Source: Antricoccus suffuscus (GTDB lineage: Bacteria > Actinomycetota > Actinomycetes > Mycobacteriales > Antricoccaceae). Taken from it: a stretch of DNA of 64,000 bases. The translations under genes and the position numbers were made by a program. A model generated the notes under the pieces. The model did no database searches. It was given only the letters and a program-made list of their open reading frames with translations, and was not told where the DNA came from. Positions within the stretch are counted from its first letter, which is position 1. Every line of letters begins with the position of its first letter. Positions 18,302-27,155 of the stretch are shown here, piece after piece. The stretch spans positions 1 to 64,000 of the forward strand of contig NZ_PVUE01000009.1 in NCBI RefSeq assembly GCF_003003235.1, written 5' to 3'.

Positions 18302-19951
18302 GTGACTGAGCAGGACCTCGTTATCTACCCGGCGAAGTTGGTCCGCACGATGGATCCGTCCCGACCGACGGCCGAGGCGGTCGCGGTTCGCGGGGATCGG
18401 ATTCGCGCGGTCGGCTCGATGGAGGAGTTGGCGGCGTACGGCGAAGCGCGCATAGACGACCGCTACGCCGATGCGGTGCTGCTTCCGGGGTTCGTCGAGG
18501 CGCACACGCATATCTTCGGCGGCGCGATGTGGCAGCACACGTACGTCGGATATCAGGAGCGGATGAGCCCGGATGGCAAACGCTGGCCGGGGTGCACCAC
18601 ACTGCAGGCGGTTCTCGACAGGCTGCGGGAGGCCCATACCGCCATGCCCGATCCGACCGCGCCGCTGACGGCGTGGGGATTGGATCCGATCTTCTTCCCC
18701 GGTGAACGGTTGGACCGACGCTTACTGGATCAGGTTTCATCGACTCGGCCTATCTTCGTGATGCACCAGAGCTTCCACCTGGCGACCGTCAACAGCGCCG
18801 TGCTGACGGCGGACAACATCACGGCCGACACGTCGGTCGAGGGTGTCGCGAAGGATGCCGCTGGGAATCCGACTGGCGAATTGCAGGAGTCACCGGCAAT
18901 GGCCCTCGTCAAGAGCGTCCCGGCGATGATGCCCGGTGTCAGCGGGATGGATGACGCGCTACGTAGCTTCGGCGCCGATGCGCGCAATCATGGCGTTACG
19001 ACGGCGGTTGATTTGGCGAATCGCAGCCTGATGAGCGATGCGATGATCGATGCGATGCGCCGAATCGTCGACGACGAAGCGTTCCCGATTCGCACGTCGA
19101 TCTTCCACCTCGCGAACGGTCAAGGCAGCAGTCCGGAAGCCGTGCAGCGACTGCTGGACCTGCGTGCCACAAATAGCGCGAAACTGCGGTTCGGTCACGT
19201 GAAGTTTGTGCTCGACGGGTCGATCCAGGGATTCACTGCCCGGTTGCAGGAACCCGGCTACCTGCCCGACGGGCGCAACGGAATCTGGGTCGTGCCGCCG
19301 GAGATCTTCTCTGAGCAGTTCGAAATGTTCCATCGCGCCGGCCTTCTCGTGCATGCGCATACCAACGGTGACGAATCAACGGAGCTGTTCCTCGACGCGG
19401 TGGAGGCAGCGTTCGAACACCACCCGCGGCTCGATCACCGCCACACCGCTACGCATTCTCAGCTGTCGACTCCCGCGCAGTACCGACGGATGAGCGCACT
19501 GGGAGTATGCGCGAACATATTCGTCAACCACATCTACTACTGGGGCGATGAACATCGCGATCGGATACTCGGACCGGACCGGGCGCATCGGATGAACGCT
19601 ACCGCGACGGCGTTGCGGGCCGGTGTGCCAATCTCGCTACATTGCGACTCGCCTGTGACCCCGCTTGATGTACTCGCGACTGTGTCCATCGCTGCCACCC
19701 GAACGACCGCCTCGGGCGCAGTTCTGGGCGAGCACGAGAAGATCAGCGTTGAGCAGGCGCTGCAAGCGATGACTGTCGGGTCCTCGTACATGTTGAAGAT
19801 GGACCACGAGGTCGGCAGTATCGAGGCGGGTAAGTATGCCGACTTCGCGGTGCTCGAAAGCGATCCGCTGGCGTGCGAGCCGGATGAGGTACGCGACATC
19901 ACGATCAGGGGAACGATGATCGGCGGGCGCGTGTGTGACGTCCCCGGCTAA
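18302..19951 (+). CDS. Amidohydrolase family protein (YtcJ-like, amidohydrolase_3)
   Basis: The 549-residue protein has the metal-binding HxH in FVEAHTHIFGG, a long central region of the amidohydrolase_3 type (QSFHLATVNSAVL), and the C-terminal metal-binding segments HRHTATHSQLS and SLHCDSPVTP. The ending VGSIEAGKYADFAVL is typical of the superfamily. Such enzymes hydrolyse amide, N-formyl or related bonds with one or two bound metal ions. GTG 18302 lies seven bases after AAGGAG and is preferred to the GTG at 18284 that overlaps the transporter stop. It probably acts on the compound brought in by the transporter. The overlapping CobW gene may supply its metal. Confidence 0.87.
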   Translation: MTEQDLVIYPAKLVRTMDPSRPTAEAVAVRGDRIRAVGSMEELAAYGEARIDDRYADAVLLPGFVEAHTHIFGGAMWQHTYVGYQERMSPDGKRWPGCTTLQAVLDRLREAHTAMPDPTAPLTAWGLDPIFFPGERLDRRLLDQVSSTRPIFVMHQSFHLATVNSAVLTADNITADTSVEGVAKDAAGNPTGELQESPAMALVKSVPAMMPGVSGMDDALRSFGADARNHGVTTAVDLANRSLMSDAMIDAMRRIVDDEAFPIRTSIFHLANGQGSSPEAVQRLLDLRATNSAKLRFGHVKFVLDGSIQGFTARLQEPGYLPDGRNGIWVVPPEIFSEQFEMFHRAGLLVHAHTNGDESTELFLDAVEAAFEHHPRLDHRHTATHSQLSTPAQYRRMSALGVCANIFVNHIYYWGDEHRDRILGPDRAHRMNATATALRAGVPISLHCDSPVTPLDVLATVSIAATRTTASGAVLGEHEKISVEQALQAMTVGSSYMLKMDHEVGSIEAGKYADFAVLESDPLACEPDEVRDITIRGTMIGGRVCDVPG

Positions 19952-20849
19952 GCCCGTTTCGATGACCGTGGTCGGCGGCTACCTAGGCGCCGGTAAGACG
20001 ACACTGATCAACTCGCTGCTCGCTTCGGCGGAGGGCGTACGAATTGCCGTGATCGTCAATGACTTCGGAGACATCAATATCGACGCAGACTTGATCAAGT
20101 CACGCGATGCGAAGACGCTTGAGTTGTCGAACGGGTGCATCTGCTGCGATTTATCTGACGGTATGGCCTCGGTCATGGACCAGATCCGTGCCCTGCGGCC
20201 CGCACCGGACCATGTCGTCGTCGAAGTCAGCGGAGTGGGTGATCCCGCGGCTGTGGCGCGGTGGGCGGATCATCCGGGGTTCCGCCGTAACGGCGTGGTG
20301 GTCTGTGCCGACGTAACGGATGTTCGCCGACGGGCTGAGGGTCGCTGGAGCGCCGACACAGTGCGCGGTCAACTGCGCGCGGGCGACGTACTGCTTCTGA
20401 CCAAGCAAGAGGTGGCAAGCGAGGGTGAAGCAAGGCTCGTGCGTGCGTGGCTGCGCGAGGTCGCGCCAGGCGTACCGGTGCTGGATGGCAGTCTCGAGAC
20501 GATCGGCACCCTGCTCGATCCGCTGCTGCGACGGGGTAGTGACGAGCGCACCGAGCATGCGGACCACGTGCGTTGGTCGGGCACTACCGGGCGGACCGTG
20601 GAACTGACGAAGCTACGGACGATTCTGACTAGAATGCCGGAACGTGTGGTGCGCGCCAAGGGAATTGTGCGCTCGGTTGACGATCCGCTGCGGCGAACCA
20701 TTGTGCAACTGGCCGGCGCACGGGTCGACTGTTATGACGATGGCGAGTGGCAAGACGGTGAGGTGTCCCGACTCGCAGTGATCGCGATCGGCGACGAGCC
20801 GATCGATCAAGTCATACCCGCGGGCCTGCGCGCGCTTTTTACTTCTTAG
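19935..20849 (+). CDS. CobW-type G3E GTPase (metal chaperone family)
   Basis: The protein (304 residues) opens with the P-loop GYLGAGKTTL (Lys21) and has the family metal-binding CxCC in NGCICCDLSD (Cys68, Cys70, Cys71). A C-terminal CobW domain spans about 210-300. Members load zinc, cobalt or similar ions into target enzymes using GTP. The GTG start at 19935 overlaps the amidohydrolase gene by 17 bases; ATG 19962 would keep the P-loop and is possible. Coupling to a metal-dependent amidohydrolase suggests, by inference, that it metallates that enzyme. Confidence 0.85.
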   Translation: MTSPAKPVSMTVVGGYLGAGKTTLINSLLASAEGVRIAVIVNDFGDINIDADLIKSRDAKTLELSNGCICCDLSDGMASVMDQIRALRPAPDHVVVEVSGVGDPAAVARWADHPGFRRNGVVVCADVTDVRRRAEGRWSADTVRGQLRAGDVLLLTKQEVASEGEARLVRAWLREVAPGVPVLDGSLETIGTLLDPLLRRGSDERTEHADHVRWSGTTGRTVELTKLRTILTRMPERVVRAKGIVRSVDDPLRRTIVQLAGARVDCYDDGEWQDGEVSRLAVIAIGDEPIDQVIPAGLRALFTS

Positions 20850-22362
20850 CCTGAGCGCGTGAATCGCGCAGTTCTTGTTTACGGATCTTGCCCACGCTGG
20901 TGCGTGGAAGCTCCTCGAGTACGACGAACTCCTGCGGCACCTTGAACTTCGACATCCGCTCGCGGCACCACTCCATCAGCGCATCGGCGTCGAACGTCGT
21001 GTCGGCATTCGGTACGACGTAGACCACGATCGCCTCGTCGCGCATTGCATCCGGTACGCCGACAGCTGCGCACTCAAAGACGGAGGGGTGATCGTTGACG
21101 ACTCGTTCGATCTCGCCGGCGCTCACGTTTTCACCGGCTCGTTTGATCATGTCCTTGGTGCGATCGACGAAGTAGTAGAAACCGTCGGTGTCCCGGCGTG
21201 CGACGTCGCCGGTGTGCAGCCAGCCGCCGACGAAAGTCTCGCTGGTGGCTTCGCGCCGACCGAGATAGCCGGCTGCGATCGTCTCGCCCATCACCCCGCG
21301 CACCAGTAGGTTGCCGGGTGTGCCATCGGGTACGTCGTCGCCCTTATCGTCGACAAGTCGCAGCTGCACGTCCGGCAGTGCCCGGCCCATGCTGTCGTAG
21401 CGGCGCTCGTCGCTGACCGGATTGAGCGTCGGCGGGATGACTGTCTCGGTCATGCCGTAGCCGTGCAGCAGCAAGGTGTCGAAGCGGCGCTCGAACTCCT
21501 CGGCCTGTGCCGTCCCGATGCTCTGAGCAAACATGACGAACCGCAAAGTCGCTTTGTGGTCGTCGGGGCCTTCCGGGTTGGCGAGGATCATCCGGATCGG
21601 TGCGGCGAAAAGGCTCGCACACGTAGCCTTGTGGCGGACCGCCTGCGCGCCCCACAACGTCGCCGAAAAGCGGGGCATAACCGCGATCGAGGCGCCCTTG
21701 ATGAGCGCCGACATCGTGCAGTAGTACTGCGCGTTGGCGTGGAAGAACGGAAGTACGACGAGCCAGCGGTCGTCGGCGGTGATGCCGTAGTGAGCGGCGC
21801 TGGCGTGGCCGACGGCCAGATAGTTCTCGTTGGTGATCAGCACGCCTTTGGGCAGGCTCGTCGTACCGGACGTGTAGAGGATCGCGGCCAGGTCGGACCC
21901 GAGCGCCTTCAAGAAGCCCTTGAACGGCTTCGCGGAGATCCGGCTCTTGTTCCACTGGGTCAGGTTGATGACCTTGACACCCGGTAGGTCGGCGACGGCC
22001 TTACGTACGTTCGACTCAAGGTTGGTCTGTACGACGCTGAGCATCGCGCCCGAGTCGCCGATGAAGTGCGTCAGTTCGGCCGGGCTGGACAGCGGGTTGG
22101 TGGGCACCATGATGGCCCCGAGGAGGTTGCACGCGAACCACAGGTCCAGGAACTCTTGGCAGTTCTCCATGTGCAGGTGAACTCTTTTGCCGTGCGATAC
22201 ACCCGCGTTGGCCAGCACCGATGCCGCTCGGCGTACCCGATCCAACTCCGCCGCGTAGGTGACCGTGGAGGTCTTTTGCTTGTCGTTCTCGAAGGTGGCG
22301 AAGATGCGCTCAGGGTCGTCGGCATACGCCGCAAGCAGGGCGACCGGGGAGGTAGGTCTCAT
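20839..22362 (-). CDS. Acyl-CoA synthetase of the ANL superfamily (CaiC-like)
   Basis: The 507-residue enzyme has the AMP-binding loop AAILYTSGTTSLPKGVLITN, the YGMTE motif (LLHGYGMTETVIPP), the hinge region WLHTGDVARRDTDGFYYFVD and the catalytic C-terminal lysine in TSVGKIRKQEL. It converts a carboxylic acid, ATP and CoA to an acyl-CoA; overall it most resembles the crotonobetaine/carnitine or medium-chain group, which is a weak inference. The gene converges with the CobW gene (11-bp overlap) and is divergent from the ligase at 22543. Confidence 0.88.
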   Translation of the reverse strand: MRPTSPVALLAAYADDPERIFATFENDKQKTSTVTYAAELDRVRRAASVLANAGVSHGKRVHLHMENCQEFLDLWFACNLLGAIMVPTNPLSSPAELTHFIGDSGAMLSVVQTNLESNVRKAVADLPGVKVINLTQWNKSRISAKPFKGFLKALGSDLAAILYTSGTTSLPKGVLITNENYLAVGHASAAHYGITADDRWLVVLPFFHANAQYYCTMSALIKGASIAVMPRFSATLWGAQAVRHKATCASLFAAPIRMILANPEGPDDHKATLRFVMFAQSIGTAQAEEFERRFDTLLLHGYGMTETVIPPTLNPVSDERRYDSMGRALPDVQLRLVDDKGDDVPDGTPGNLLVRGVMGETIAAGYLGRREATSETFVGGWLHTGDVARRDTDGFYYFVDRTKDMIKRAGENVSAGEIERVVNDHPSVFECAAVGVPDAMRDEAIVVYVVPNADTTFDADALMEWCRERMSKFKVPQEFVVLEELPRTSVGKIRKQELRDSRAQAKK

Positions 22363-22386
22363 AGACTGAACATACCCGCCCTCGGT

Positions 22387-22400
22387 TGGTCACTAGACCA
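22387..22400. promoter_or_regulatory. Short palindrome in divergent acyl-CoA ligase promoter region
   Basis: TGGTC (22387-22391) and GACCA (22396-22400) flank ACTA between the divergent ligase genes. It could be an operator for a TetR- or GntR-type fatty-acid regulator. It is short and may be chance. Confidence 0.25.
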
Positions 22401-22542
22401 TTACGGTTCACCTGAATCGAACCTAAGCGTGCACTGGTAGGGCAGAGTGAGCCACACTAGTTTCAAAACCGCTCATATCGGGGCCAGTGCGTGCTCGATG
22501 TGAGATTTCGGCGTGAGTTAGATCCTTTGGGGAGAGGTCGCA

Positions 22543-24177
22543 ATGCAAGGAACAATGCAGCAGTCACAGTTGACGTTGGTGGACATCTTCGAGCGCGCCG
22601 AACGGATGTTTCCGGACCACGCGATCATCACGGGTGGGCCCAATCCACACCGCTATACGTACGGCGACTGGGCGAAACGGACTCGCCAGCTCGGCACGGT
22701 CCTGGACAACCTCGGCCTGAGCGCGGACGCGCGGGTGGGCAGCTTCTGCTGGAACCACTACCGACACCTTGAGCTCTACTTCGCCGCGCCGTGCAGTGGA
22801 CGAGTCCTGCACACACTCAACATCCGGCTGTTTCCCGAGCAGTTGGTGTACGTCGTCAACCACGCCGAGGACGAGGCGATCTTCGTCGACCGCTCGCTGC
22901 TGCCGTTGTTCCTGCCGATCCTCGACCAGCTCACGACCGTCAAGCACGTCGTGGTCATCGACGACGGCAGCGGCCCGGAGGTCCCCAACGACCCTCGGTT
23001 CAGCGACTACGAAACGCTTCTGGACGGTGCGGCTCCCGCGCAGTTCCACATCGATGACGAAAACCAGGCATCGTCGATGTGTTACACGTCCGGTACGACG
23101 GGCAATCCCAAGGGCGTGCTGTACTCACACCGGTCGACGTGGCTGCACTCCATGGCGGTCACCTCTACGACGACGATCGGGTTGGACAACAACGACCGTG
23201 TGCTGGTGATCGTGCCGATGTTTCACGCCAACGCGTGGGGTACGCCGTACGCCGCACCGATGTGCGGCGCCGAGCTCATCTTCCCCGGATCGGACATGTC
23301 GCCGGCCAACCTGGCCGGCCTGATCCAGGACGAAAAAGCCACCTTTGCGATGGGTGTGCCGACGATCTGGCAGGGCATTGCTCCGATCATCGACGACTAC
23401 GACTTCTCTTCGCTACGGCGCATCACCGCGGGCGGTTCTGCTACCCCGGAGTCGGTCATCAAGTTTTTCGAGGACAAGCTCGGTATCGAGATGATCTGCG
23501 GCTGGGGCATGACCGAGACCTCGCCGGTCGCGAGCATCTCCAATGTCGATCACCGCGATCAAGGCAAGAGTCCTGACGAGAAGGTCAAGATTCACGCCAA
23601 AGCGGGCACGATCGTCGCCGGCGTACAGGCGCGAATCGTTGAGCCCGATACGACGACCGCGCTGCCGTGGGACGACGAGGCGAACGGCGAGTTGCAGGTG
23701 CGCGGCCCGTGGATTGCCGCCGACTACTACAAGCCGGATGCGGGCGTGGAGCTCACGACCGAAGATGGATGGATGAAGACCGGCGACATAGCGGCGATCT
23801 CGCAGTACGGCGTACTGCGGCTGATCGATCGCACCAAGGACCTGGTGAAGTCCGGCGGTGAATGGATCTCATCGGTCGACGTGGAAAACATCATCATGGG
23901 TCATCCGGATGTCGCCGAGGCGGCGATCGTCGCGATCCCGCACCCCAAGTGGACCGAGCGGCCGCTGGCCTGCGTCGTACTCAAGCCAGGGGTCGAGCAG
24001 TCGGACGCGAAGAAGGCCGAGATCCTTGAGTTCCTTGCCCCTCAAATCGCGAAATGGTGGATGCCGGACGCGCTCGAATTCATCGACGAGGTGCCGAAGA
24101 CCAGCGTCGGGAAATTCTCGAAGAAGGACCTGCGTTCGAAGTTCGACAGCTACGAGCTTCCCGAGGTCGCCCGATGA
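22543..24177 (+). CDS. Long-chain fatty-acid-CoA ligase type enzyme
   Basis: This 544-residue ANL enzyme carries SSMCYTSGTTGNPKGVLYSH, the GWGMTETSP motif, the hinge GWMKTGDIAAISQYGVLRLI and the catalytic lysine in PKTSVGKFSKKDL. The N-terminal pattern LVDIFERAERMFPDHAIITG is that of the medium/long-chain acyl-CoA synthetase group. The ATG at 22543 follows GGGGAGAGG. It activates a fatty or aryl acid for beta-oxidation or lipid synthesis. The lipid phosphatase/kinase gene follows after 16 bases and may share its transcript. Confidence 0.9.
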   Translation: MQGTMQQSQLTLVDIFERAERMFPDHAIITGGPNPHRYTYGDWAKRTRQLGTVLDNLGLSADARVGSFCWNHYRHLELYFAAPCSGRVLHTLNIRLFPEQLVYVVNHAEDEAIFVDRSLLPLFLPILDQLTTVKHVVVIDDGSGPEVPNDPRFSDYETLLDGAAPAQFHIDDENQASSMCYTSGTTGNPKGVLYSHRSTWLHSMAVTSTTTIGLDNNDRVLVIVPMFHANAWGTPYAAPMCGAELIFPGSDMSPANLAGLIQDEKATFAMGVPTIWQGIAPIIDDYDFSSLRRITAGGSATPESVIKFFEDKLGIEMICGWGMTETSPVASISNVDHRDQGKSPDEKVKIHAKAGTIVAGVQARIVEPDTTTALPWDDEANGELQVRGPWIAADYYKPDAGVELTTEDGWMKTGDIAAISQYGVLRLIDRTKDLVKSGGEWISSVDVENIIMGHPDVAEAAIVAIPHPKWTERPLACVVLKPGVEQSDAKKAEILEFLAPQIAKWWMPDALEFIDEVPKTSVGKFSKKDLRSKFDSYELPEVAR

Positions 24178-24193
24178 TTTGGGTACGTCGTTG

Positions 24194-25672
24194 ATGAACA
24201 AGACGGACTGGCGCCGCGTTACACGCACTGTCAGTACTCTCGACCGTGAAGTGTTCTCGGCCGTGGCCCGGACTGACAGCCCGGTCCTCGACTCGGTGAT
24301 GCCCAAGGTCTCGCGGGCCGCGGACTATTCGCTGCTGTGGATGGCGATCGCCGCTGGCATGCGGCTGTCTCGTAGCCGGGTGACCAATCGTGCGGCGGCG
24401 CGTGGCATCGGTACGCTCGCGGTGTCGAGTCTGGTGACCAACCAGATCGCGAAACGTGTGAGGGCGCGGAAGCGACCCCTGACTGAGGGAGTGCCGCTCG
24501 CTCGGCTGGCCAAGCGAATGCCGACCTCGCATTCGTTCCCATCCGGCCACTCGGCCAGCGCAGCGGCGTTCGCGATCGGCGCGGGGATGGAAAGCGCGCC
24601 GATCGGCCTGGGCCTAGCAGCGCTCGGAGGCGCCGTCGGATTCTCGCGCGTCGCGACCGGCGCGCACTACCCCTCCGATGTGATCGGCGGTTTTGCGATC
24701 GGTGCCGGATTAGCGGTACTGGGCGCCAAGCTCATTCCGCCGGTGCGCGTCCCACCACCCGGTCGTTCCGAGCCGCTGCAGGTCGAGCTGCCGCGGCGCG
24801 CCGACGGTGCGGGCTTAGTCGTCGTTGCCAACCCGGCGTCCGGGAGCGGACGCGGCGGCGAGGTCATCGATGAGATCAAGCAGAAACTGCCCAAGGCCGA
24901 GGTGGTCCGGCTCGAAAAGGACGACGACGTCGAAGAGATTCTCGACAAGGCGGCCGCCCGCGGCGACGTCCTCGGCATCGCCGGCGGCGACGGCACGGTC
25001 TGCGCCGCGGCGGTTGCCGCGATGAAGCATGACGTACCACTCGCGGTATTCCCGGGCGGCACGTTCAACCACTTCGCCGGCGACCTCGGTGTCGGGGAGG
25101 TCGACGATGTCGTCGACGCTGTGTCGCAGGGCACGGCGACCAAGGTCGACGTCGCCTACCTCAACGACAAGGCGTTCCTCAATACGGCCAGCGCCGGGTC
25201 TTATCCGGAGTTCGTGCGGATCCGCGAGAAGTACGAGAAGCGGATCGGTAAGCCGCTCGCCGCCGCGCTCGCCGGATTCCGCGTGATGCGTAGCGACCCG
25301 ACTTCGCGAGTCCGCTACGACGGCAAAGAGTTCGAAATGCAGCTGCTGTTCATCGGCAACAGCCTCTACGAACCGCGCGGATTCGCGCCGTCGCTTCGTA
25401 CCAGGCTTGCAGACGGATTACTCGACGTTCGCATCCTGCAGGGCGCGACCGCCTTCTCGTTGGCGAAGGTCGTGGGGTCGCTGCTGACCGGCCAGCTCAG
25501 TCGCAACAAGCGCTATCACGAGATCGATGCGCCCGAGTTCGAAATGGAGATCCTGGACGGTGCGGTATCACTCGCGCGAGATGGCGAGCTCGGTGAGGAG
25601 GCGGATCGGCTGTCACTTCGAGTCGACTATCGCGCCTTGACGGTCTATCGCCCGCCGTACGCCGAGATCTAA
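24194..25672 (+). CDS. PAP2 phosphatase - diacylglycerol/sphingosine kinase-like fusion
   Basis: The first ~185 residues (from ATG 24194) form a PAP2 domain with KRVRARKRP, TSHSFPSGHSASAAAFA and SRVATGAHYPSDVIGG. The rest is a lipid kinase domain with ANPASGSGRGG, AGGDGTVCAAA and FPGGTFNHFAGDLG. The two activities on one chain (492 residues) could dephosphorylate and phosphorylate membrane lipids such as phosphatidic acid or polyprenyl phosphates. The combination is known in actinobacteria from memory. A longer frame from 23858 overlaps the ligase gene out of frame and is not used. The tail overlaps the convergent PAP2 gene by 60 bases. Confidence 0.88.
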   Translation: MNKTDWRRVTRTVSTLDREVFSAVARTDSPVLDSVMPKVSRAADYSLLWMAIAAGMRLSRSRVTNRAAARGIGTLAVSSLVTNQIAKRVRARKRPLTEGVPLARLAKRMPTSHSFPSGHSASAAAFAIGAGMESAPIGLGLAALGGAVGFSRVATGAHYPSDVIGGFAIGAGLAVLGAKLIPPVRVPPPGRSEPLQVELPRRADGAGLVVVANPASGSGRGGEVIDEIKQKLPKAEVVRLEKDDDVEEILDKAAARGDVLGIAGGDGTVCAAAVAAMKHDVPLAVFPGGTFNHFAGDLGVGEVDDVVDAVSQGTATKVDVAYLNDKAFLNTASAGSYPEFVRIREKYEKRIGKPLAAALAGFRVMRSDPTSRVRYDGKEFEMQLLFIGNSLYEPRGFAPSLRTRLADGLLDVRILQGATAFSLAKVVGSLLTGQLSRNKRYHEIDAPEFEMEILDGAVSLARDGELGEEADRLSLRVDYRALTVYRPPYAEI

Positions 25673-26293
25673 CCTCGGTGCCGTGAGCGTGTAAACCAGC
25701 ACGACCCAGGCAAGACCGAGCCCGAAACCGGCGAGCACATCACTCAGGTGGTGTACGGCGAGCGCCAGACGCGAAAAGCCGACAGCCAGGATGACAACGG
25801 TCCCGGCGGTGGTGGCAATCGCGCGCCACATGGTGGAGGCGATCGGCCAGATGAGCAGCAGCAGCGACATGACGCCGACCGTTACGCCAAGCGCGTGCCC
25901 GGACGGGAACGACGAACTGAACGCCGAGACGGCCGCCTCGTTGGGACGCGGTCGGTCAACGATGAGTTTGGTGACTGCAAGGATTAGCCCGCCGATGCCG
26001 ACGCCGGCCGCGAGAAAAAGCACGATTCGGTATCGCTTACGCGCGAGGCAGACGACGCCGACAATGAGCGCAACGCCCCGAAACGTGGTCGGGCCGAAGA
26101 TCGTGCTGATGGTCTCCTGGGTGTGCACCCAAGCCGAACCCGGTACGGCGTACGGCGTGAGGGCATCGAGGACCGCTTGATCGGCGCTCAGGAGCGGGCC
26201 GAACCGGGTGAGGTAGCCGACCAGCATCAGCACGAAGACGACGAAACCGAACTGTCCCGACAACCGGAGGGTCCGAGGTGGCAGCGGATGCAC
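25613..26293 (-). CDS. PAP2-family membrane phosphatase
   Basis: The 226-residue protein has several membrane segments and the three PAP2 motifs: KLIVDRPRPNE, FPSGHALGV and SRLALAVHHLSDVLAG. It removes phosphate from lipid substrates such as phosphatidate or undecaprenyl diphosphate at the membrane. The GTG at 26291-26293 (start VHPLPPRTLR) is chosen because a longer frame runs through the divergent aldolase gene in antisense and has no family similarity there. Its end overlaps the end of the PAP2-kinase fusion gene. Confidence 0.82.
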   Translation of the reverse strand: MHPLPPRTLRLSGQFGFVVFVLMLVGYLTRFGPLLSADQAVLDALTPYAVPGSAWVHTQETISTIFGPTTFRGVALIVGVVCLARKRYRIVLFLAAGVGIGGLILAVTKLIVDRPRPNEAAVSAFSSSFPSGHALGVTVGVMSLLLLIWPIASTMWRAIATTAGTVVILAVGFSRLALAVHHLSDVLAGFGLGLAWVVLVYTLTAPRLDLGVRRAIDRQGAIVDSK

Positions 26294-26312
26294 CTGCCTA
26301 CGATAACTAACT

Positions 26313-27155
26313 ATGAATGATCCGAGCACCCAGTCATCCTCCTCAGGCCCGCGGACCGCGCGTACTTTTCTGTTCGTGCCGGGCACCAGGCCCGAGCGTT
26401 TCGCCAAGGCGGCCGCGTCCGGTGCCGACGAGATCATCATCGACCTTGAAGACGCAGTTAACCCTGAGGATAAGGAACGCGCTCGAGATCTTGCCCTCGA
26501 AGGACTCCGTACGACGGCGGCCGTCGTACGGATCAACAGCGTCGGCACGCCCTGGTACGAGGCCGATCTCGCCGCGTTGAGCGGCGCGACAGGTCTGCGC
26601 GGAGTCGTCCTGCCGAAGGCCGAGTCCGAGGATGTGATCGCTCACGTTGTCACCGCACTGCCGCCGGGCATCGCGATCCTCCCGCTGGTGGAGTCGGCGC
26701 GGGGGATCCAAAACGCGTCCCTGATCGCCGCCGCGGACGGCGTGACGCGATTGCTGTTCGGCAACCTCGACTTTGCGCTCGACTCCGGCATCACGGTGCG
26801 GTCGGACACCGAGGACGAGCTGCTCTACGCGCGCAGTGCGCTCGTCGTCGCGTCACGGGCGGCCGGGCTGCCCGGTCCGGTTGACGGCCCGGTGCCGGAG
26901 ATCAATGACGACACGCTGTGCTCGCGACGTTCGGTTCGCGCACTGTCGCTCGGGTTCAGCGGCAAGCTGTGCATTCATCCGCGGCAGATTCCCCTTGTGC
27001 ACCAGGCGTTCGCGCCGACAGCCGAGGAGGTCGCCTGGGCGACGCAGGTGCTCGTGGCAGTCAACGGCGCCACCGAAGGCGCGGTGAAGGTGGACGGCAA
27101 GATGATCGACCGGCCGGTCATCTTGCGCGCGGAAAATATCCTCGCCCGGCGCTAA
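26313..27155 (+). CDS. HpcH/HpaI aldolase / citrate lyase beta (CitE-like) family protein
   Basis: The 280-residue TIM-barrel protein has CitE hallmarks: FVPGTRPERFAKAAASGADE, IIIDLEDAV with metal and substrate residues, VVLPKAES and the C-terminal GFSGKLCIHPRQI. Members cleave or form C-C bonds of acyl-CoA or oxo-acid substrates such as citramalyl-CoA, malyl-CoA or (S)-citryl-CoA with Mg2+. No citrate lyase alpha or gamma subunit is nearby, so it is more likely a free-standing malyl/citramalyl-CoA-type enzyme. It starts 20 bases from the divergent PAP2 gene and overlaps the convergent permease gene by 4 bases. No ribosome binding site is clear. Confidence 0.85.
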   Translation: MNDPSTQSSSSGPRTARTFLFVPGTRPERFAKAAASGADEIIIDLEDAVNPEDKERARDLALEGLRTTAAVVRINSVGTPWYEADLAALSGATGLRGVVLPKAESEDVIAHVVTALPPGIAILPLVESARGIQNASLIAAADGVTRLLFGNLDFALDSGITVRSDTEDELLYARSALVVASRAAGLPGPVDGPVPEINDDTLCSRRSVRALSLGFSGKLCIHPRQIPLVHQAFAPTAEEVAWATQVLVAVNGATEGAVKVDGKMIDRPVILRAENILARR

